From positions 1,674,001 through 1,738,000 of the forward strand of contig NZ_CP128362.1 of assembly GCF_034274695.1 (NCBI RefSeq): a stretch of DNA of 64,000 bases. The letters are read 5' to 3'. This stretch comes from Chitinophaga sp. LS1 (GTDB lineage: Bacteria > Bacteroidota > Bacteroidia > Chitinophagales > Chitinophagaceae). The notes under the pieces were generated by a model that saw only the letters and a program-made list of their open reading frames with translations, was not told the origin of the DNA and did no database searches. The translations under genes were made by a program, and so were the position numbers. Shown here piece after piece: positions 61,352 through 64,000 of this stretch (its first letter is position 1; the number at the start of each line of letters is the position of its first letter).

Positions 61352-61381
61352 TTGAAAACCGATAAGGTTGTAGTAAATTCG
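61352..61381 (+). promoter_or_regulatory. Promoter of asd
   Basis: TTG (61352-61354), 19 bases, TAAATTCG (61374-61381), a near match to TAnnTTTG, 29 bases before the ATG. Confidence 0.55.
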
Positions 61382-61410
61382 CATCTCCAAAAAATTAAAA
61401 TGTAAATACA

Positions 61411-62400
61411 ATGAAAGTTGCCGTAGTAGGAGCTACCGGACTGGTAGGCTCAAAAATGTTACAAGTGTTGACGGAAAGAAATTTCCCAGTTACAGAACTC
61501 ATACCAGTAGCCTCTGAGAAGTCAGTAGGTAAGGAAGTAACATTTAAGGGCAAGCAGTATAAGGTAGTCAGCGCAGATACGGCAATTGCCATGAAGCCAG
61601 CAGTAGCCCTGTTTTCTGCAGGTGGTAGCACATCTACAGAGTGGGCACCTAAATTTGCTGAAGCAGGTATTACTGTTATTGACAACTCCTCTGCATGGAG
61701 AATGGATCCTACCAAGAAACTGGTAGTACCAGAGATCAATGGTAAAACACTGACTCCTGAAGATAAGATCATTGCCAATCCAAACTGTTCTACCATCCAG
61801 ATGGTACTGGCATTAAATCCACTGCATGAGAAATATAAGATCAATCGTGTAGTAGTATCTACTTATCAGTCAGTAACCGGTACTGGTGTAAAAGCAGTAG
61901 AACAGTTAATGAATGAACGTAAAGGTGTAGAAGGACCTAAAGCTTACGCTCACCAGATAGATCTGAATGTGATTCCTCAAATCGATGTATTCCTCGAAAA
62001 CGGATATACGAAAGAAGAGATGAAGATGGTGAAGGAGACTGTAAAGATCATGGGGGATAGTAACATTCGTGTCACTGCTACAACTGTTCGTATCCCTGTA
62101 ATGGGTGGACACAGTGAATCTGTGAACGTTGCATTCGATAATGAGTATGAATTGAGTGAAGTACGCAGCATTTTAGAGCACACTCCGGGTATAATAGTAG
62201 TAGATGATCCTGCAAATGCAAAATATCCGATGCCAAAAGATGCACATGAGAGAGATGAAGTGTTTGTAGGTCGTTTGCGTCGTGATGAGACCCAGGAGAA
62301 GACTTTAAACATGTGGATTGTCGCAGATAATCTGCGTAAAGGTGCAGCTACCAACGCAGTGCAAATAGCAGAATTTTTACATGCACAGAAATGGATCTAA
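61411..62400 (+). CDS. asd: Aspartate-semialdehyde dehydrogenase
   Basis: A 329-residue enzyme that reduces aspartyl phosphate to the semialdehyde, the branch point to Lys/diaminopimelate, Thr and Met. NADP-binding GATGLVGSKMLQVL at the start, FSAGGSTSTEWAPKF, catalytic Cys126 in NPNCSTIQMV, VSTYQSVTGTGVKAVEQL, and the active-site His in IPVMGGHSESVNV. Full length. It stands alone with its own promoter and terminator. The nearby lysS at 22 kb uses the same end product but is not linked in transcription. Confidence 0.95.
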   Translation: MKVAVVGATGLVGSKMLQVLTERNFPVTELIPVASEKSVGKEVTFKGKQYKVVSADTAIAMKPAVALFSAGGSTSTEWAPKFAEAGITVIDNSSAWRMDPTKKLVVPEINGKTLTPEDKIIANPNCSTIQMVLALNPLHEKYKINRVVVSTYQSVTGTGVKAVEQLMNERKGVEGPKAYAHQIDLNVIPQIDVFLENGYTKEEMKMVKETVKIMGDSNIRVTATTVRIPVMGGHSESVNVAFDNEYELSEVRSILEHTPGIIVVDDPANAKYPMPKDAHERDEVFVGRLRRDETQEKTLNMWIVADNLRKGAATNAVQIAEFLHAQKWI

Positions 62401-62422
62401 TTAATCCATCCGTGATATTCGC

Positions 62423-62438
62423 TAACGTATATACGTTA
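62423..62438. other. 16-base perfect palindrome after asd
   Basis: TAACGTATATACGTTA between the asd stop and its terminator. It could be a protein site or chance; AT-rich palindromes of this size are not rare. Confidence 0.35.
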
Positions 62439-62453
62439 TAACATAAACTATTG

Positions 62454-62479
62454 AGAGCAAGTGACCTACCACTTGCTCT
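62454..62479 (+). terminator. Terminator after asd
   Basis: AGAGCAAGT (62454-62462) pairs with ACTTGCTCT (62471-62479), loop of 8 bases, followed by TTTTG. Confidence 0.85.
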
Positions 62480-62688
62480 TTTTGTATCAATTAGTATTAT
62501 TCTGATGAGAAATTTGTATCACCACAACAAAAATTACACAGAAGTAGTATTGATTAATGAAGGATAAAATTCAATTTTGGTACTAATAATCCTATGCCAA
62601 CTTACTTCTGCCAAAAAAGTTCAAACTTAAAGAAAGTAAGGTGCTGACAGAACTAAAATTCACAAATCCGTAAACACCCTTAAGTCCT

Positions 62689-62940
62689 ATGAAAACCAAC
62701 GCCAATCGTGAGCTTTTATTGATGCACAAATTTACTGAAGAGTGGAGCAACAACTTTTCTTCACAAGTATCACGCATCATGAACATTGTGGATCAACATG
62801 ATACACTGGATGGCATTATCCCAATCATTGAGGTAGCCAACGTGTATAACCAACGTTTTGCGCATACTAAAACGGACAAAGAAAACCTGTTGAAGAATCG
62901 CAAGGCAAGGCCATTTGAGTTCCTGATCCACAAAAACTAG
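62689..62940 (+). CDS. Hypothetical protein, 83 aa
   Basis: I do not recognise this family. The protein is hydrophilic and mainly helical (ELLLMHKFTEEWSNNFSSQV, DTLDGIIPIIEVANVYNQRF) with a basic C-terminus (KENLLKNRKARPFEFLIHKN). There is no signal peptide or membrane helix. It stands alone between the asd terminator and the spacer before DUF2461. Codon use looks normal, and the ATG has no competing start. Confidence 0.55.
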   Translation: MKTNANRELLLMHKFTEEWSNNFSSQVSRIMNIVDQHDTLDGIIPIIEVANVYNQRFAHTKTDKENLLKNRKARPFEFLIHKN

Positions 62941-63165
62941 CCAGCAAAGTATTCGTCCCGTATTTATCTGTTGGCCTTATTAACATGTGTATATGTCAGG
63001 TATACATATCCGGCAGATAGGACTACAGACGAGTCTATTTTGTGGTGGAGATTGTCTAAGAAATCGAAGAGTGTATTGTAGAAGAACGTTAATTGCCTGT
63101 GCTCCAAGTCATGCACAGGGTTAAAATTTTTTGTCCTACTGAAGACGGTGTTGAAAACGGAAAAA
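62941..63165. other. Spacer without recognised gene
   Basis: Between the 83-residue gene and the terminator structure of the DUF2461 gene I see no convincing coding region. A 76-codon minus-strand frame (62964-63194) runs across the terminator and is rejected. Confidence 0.4.
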
Positions 63166-63244
63166 GGGCTGACTAAAAAGCCTATAACAGTCATTGCACA
63201 ACAAGTGCAGCAACCATAGCTTTTTGGTCAGCCCGGAGATTGGG
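63166..63244 (-). terminator. Large branched terminator after the DUF2461 gene
   Basis: GGGCTGACTAAAAAGC (63166-63181) pairs with GCTTTTTGGTCAGCCC (63229-63244) through one G-U pair; the interior contains a small hairpin GCAC/GTGC. On the minus strand TTTTTCC follows. The apical part is about 47 bases long, much larger than the other terminators here. Confidence 0.7.
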
Positions 63245-63258
63245 TTAAGATGGAACCA

Positions 63259-63924
63259 TTATTCCAGGTCCAGTGCCCGATCCATGAATTTTACAAAAGG
63301 CTGCATGACAGCAAAGATTTTCAGAATTTCTCTAACAAGTGCAGGCTGTAAGGCAGCATCGTCCGAGATGTGGTGCCATACTGTGAAGCTTTTTAGTTTC
63401 AGGTAAGCTATGGCCGGATTGTCCGGCTGGTACCCCTGCGGCGCAGTTTTGAGTGCTTCTCCCTCTATTTTACCAAAGTAGCGGATGAAATCCTTATTGG
63501 ATATAATCTGCTGGAATTCCTCAAAGTTGTAGTCTATTTCCTGTCTTACTTTCTTTAATACGGATGCTTCAGGCATCCAGAGGCCACCGCCTGCAAAGCT
63601 ATTTCCACCTGGTTCCAGGTGGAAATAATAGCCCGGATGGGGTGTTTTGCGACCACCGGGGGCAAATGCAGCGCCCATATTTGTTTTGTAAGGTGTCTTG
63701 TCTTTTGAGAACCTTACATCTTTGTATATACGGAATGTACAGTCCTTTACCTGTAGTCCGATCAGTGCAGGATCCTGTTTGCACAGGCCATCCAGTATCT
63801 GCTGTACTACACTATCAAAGTCGGATTTGGCCTGTTGATAGTCCTCTTTATGGTCATCAAACCATGGCTTATTGTTATTCTTGTTCAGTGATTTCAAAAA
63901 TTTCAACGTGGTGGGCTGTAACAT
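63259..63924 (-). CDS. DUF2461 (TIGR02453 family) protein
   Basis: A 221-residue cytosolic protein with the family pattern: TLKFLKSLNKNNNKPWFDDH, FRIYKDVRFSKDKTPYKTNM, GYYFHLEPGGNSFAGGGLWM, IRYFGKIEGEALKTAPQGY and SFTVWHHISDDAAL. The length is normal. Function unknown; the RFSKDKTPYK and GGGLWMP motifs are invariant in the family. The start ATG at 63924 leaves 76 bases to the window edge. Confidence 0.9.
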   Translation of the reverse strand: MLQPTTLKFLKSLNKNNNKPWFDDHKEDYQQAKSDFDSVVQQILDGLCKQDPALIGLQVKDCTFRIYKDVRFSKDKTPYKTNMGAAFAPGGRKTPHPGYYFHLEPGGNSFAGGGLWMPEASVLKKVRQEIDYNFEEFQQIISNKDFIRYFGKIEGEALKTAPQGYQPDNPAIAYLKLKSFTVWHHISDDAALQPALVREILKIFAVMQPFVKFMDRALDLE

Positions 63925-64000
63925 GCATCAGATTTTGTACACAAAATATAAAATAGCTTTTAGAAATGGTACGTTGCAGCCACTAAAACGTTTGGAGAGG

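Noticed and set aside
62964..63194. 76-codon minus-strand frame
   Set aside because: It begins inside the terminator stem of the DUF2461 gene and has no recognisable features.

Overview
The window looks like chromosome of a gliding, aerobic member of the Bacteroidota, most likely Chitinophagaceae and close to Chitinophaga. Grounds: a gldK-type gliding/type IX secretion lipoprotein; an Alternative Complex III plus aa3 oxidase cluster in the Bacteroidota gene order; many proteins of families typical of the phylum (DUF4271, DUF4197, DUF5606, DUF6263, DUF2024, TIGR02757); and promoters of the Bacteroidota type (TTG or TTTG, 18-21 bases, TAnnTTTG) in front of many genes. The genus is inferred from general resemblance, not from a search. 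No rRNA, tRNA or CRISPR array was seen.

Layout. 1-12 kb: start of gldK (cut by the window edge) behind a long structured leader, a thioredoxin-fold DUF255 protein, DUF4271-hemD, a divergent AraC regulator/MFS pair, hemW, a galactose mutarotase lipoprotein and a deoxyhypusine synthase-like enzyme. 12-26 kb: housekeeping and small conserved genes (ACP phosphodiesterase, DUF2911, a trans-sulfuration PLP enzyme, a fumarylacetoacetase-like hydrolase with a flavin reductase, UspA, lysS, a DPP-IV type peptidase). 26-28.5 kb: an accessory stretch with a decayed IS110-type transposase between copies of a dispersed hairpin repeat. 28.6-35.5 kb: a Lon-N protein with lptC, two tandem glycosyltransferases, a GT2 enzyme, meaB, a divergent ClC protein and DUF2024. 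35.5-52 kb, all minus strand: a respiratory block reading actA-B-C-D-E-F, coxII, coxI, heme o synthase, two cox III paralogues, cox IV, SCO, DUF420 and a small Cys-containing membrane protein. It moves electrons from menaquinol through ACIII to an aa3 oxidase and supplies heme and copper for its assembly. 52-64 kb: purN, a beta-barrel protein, a TonB-dependent receptor divergent from a second SCO gene and a Fur-family regulator, an M3 peptidase, DUF5606, a lamin-tail/gliding C-terminal protein, asd and DUF2461.

Most noteworthy unexplained structure: (1) four copies of a roughly 110-125 base element, made of a GC hairpin, the word ACCATATCCTATGAAAAACC and a distal GTGAAYG box, three of them around the IS remnant; (2) a 113-base palindrome with AGGTCAC half-sites in exact mirror symmetry, followed by 11-base tandem repeats, at 58763-58921; (3) a DtxR-like operator between the TonB receptor and the SCO-Fur pair; (4) a SCO gene inside the respiratory block whose membrane anchor begins upstream of any standard start codon, just after an attenuator-like hairpin.
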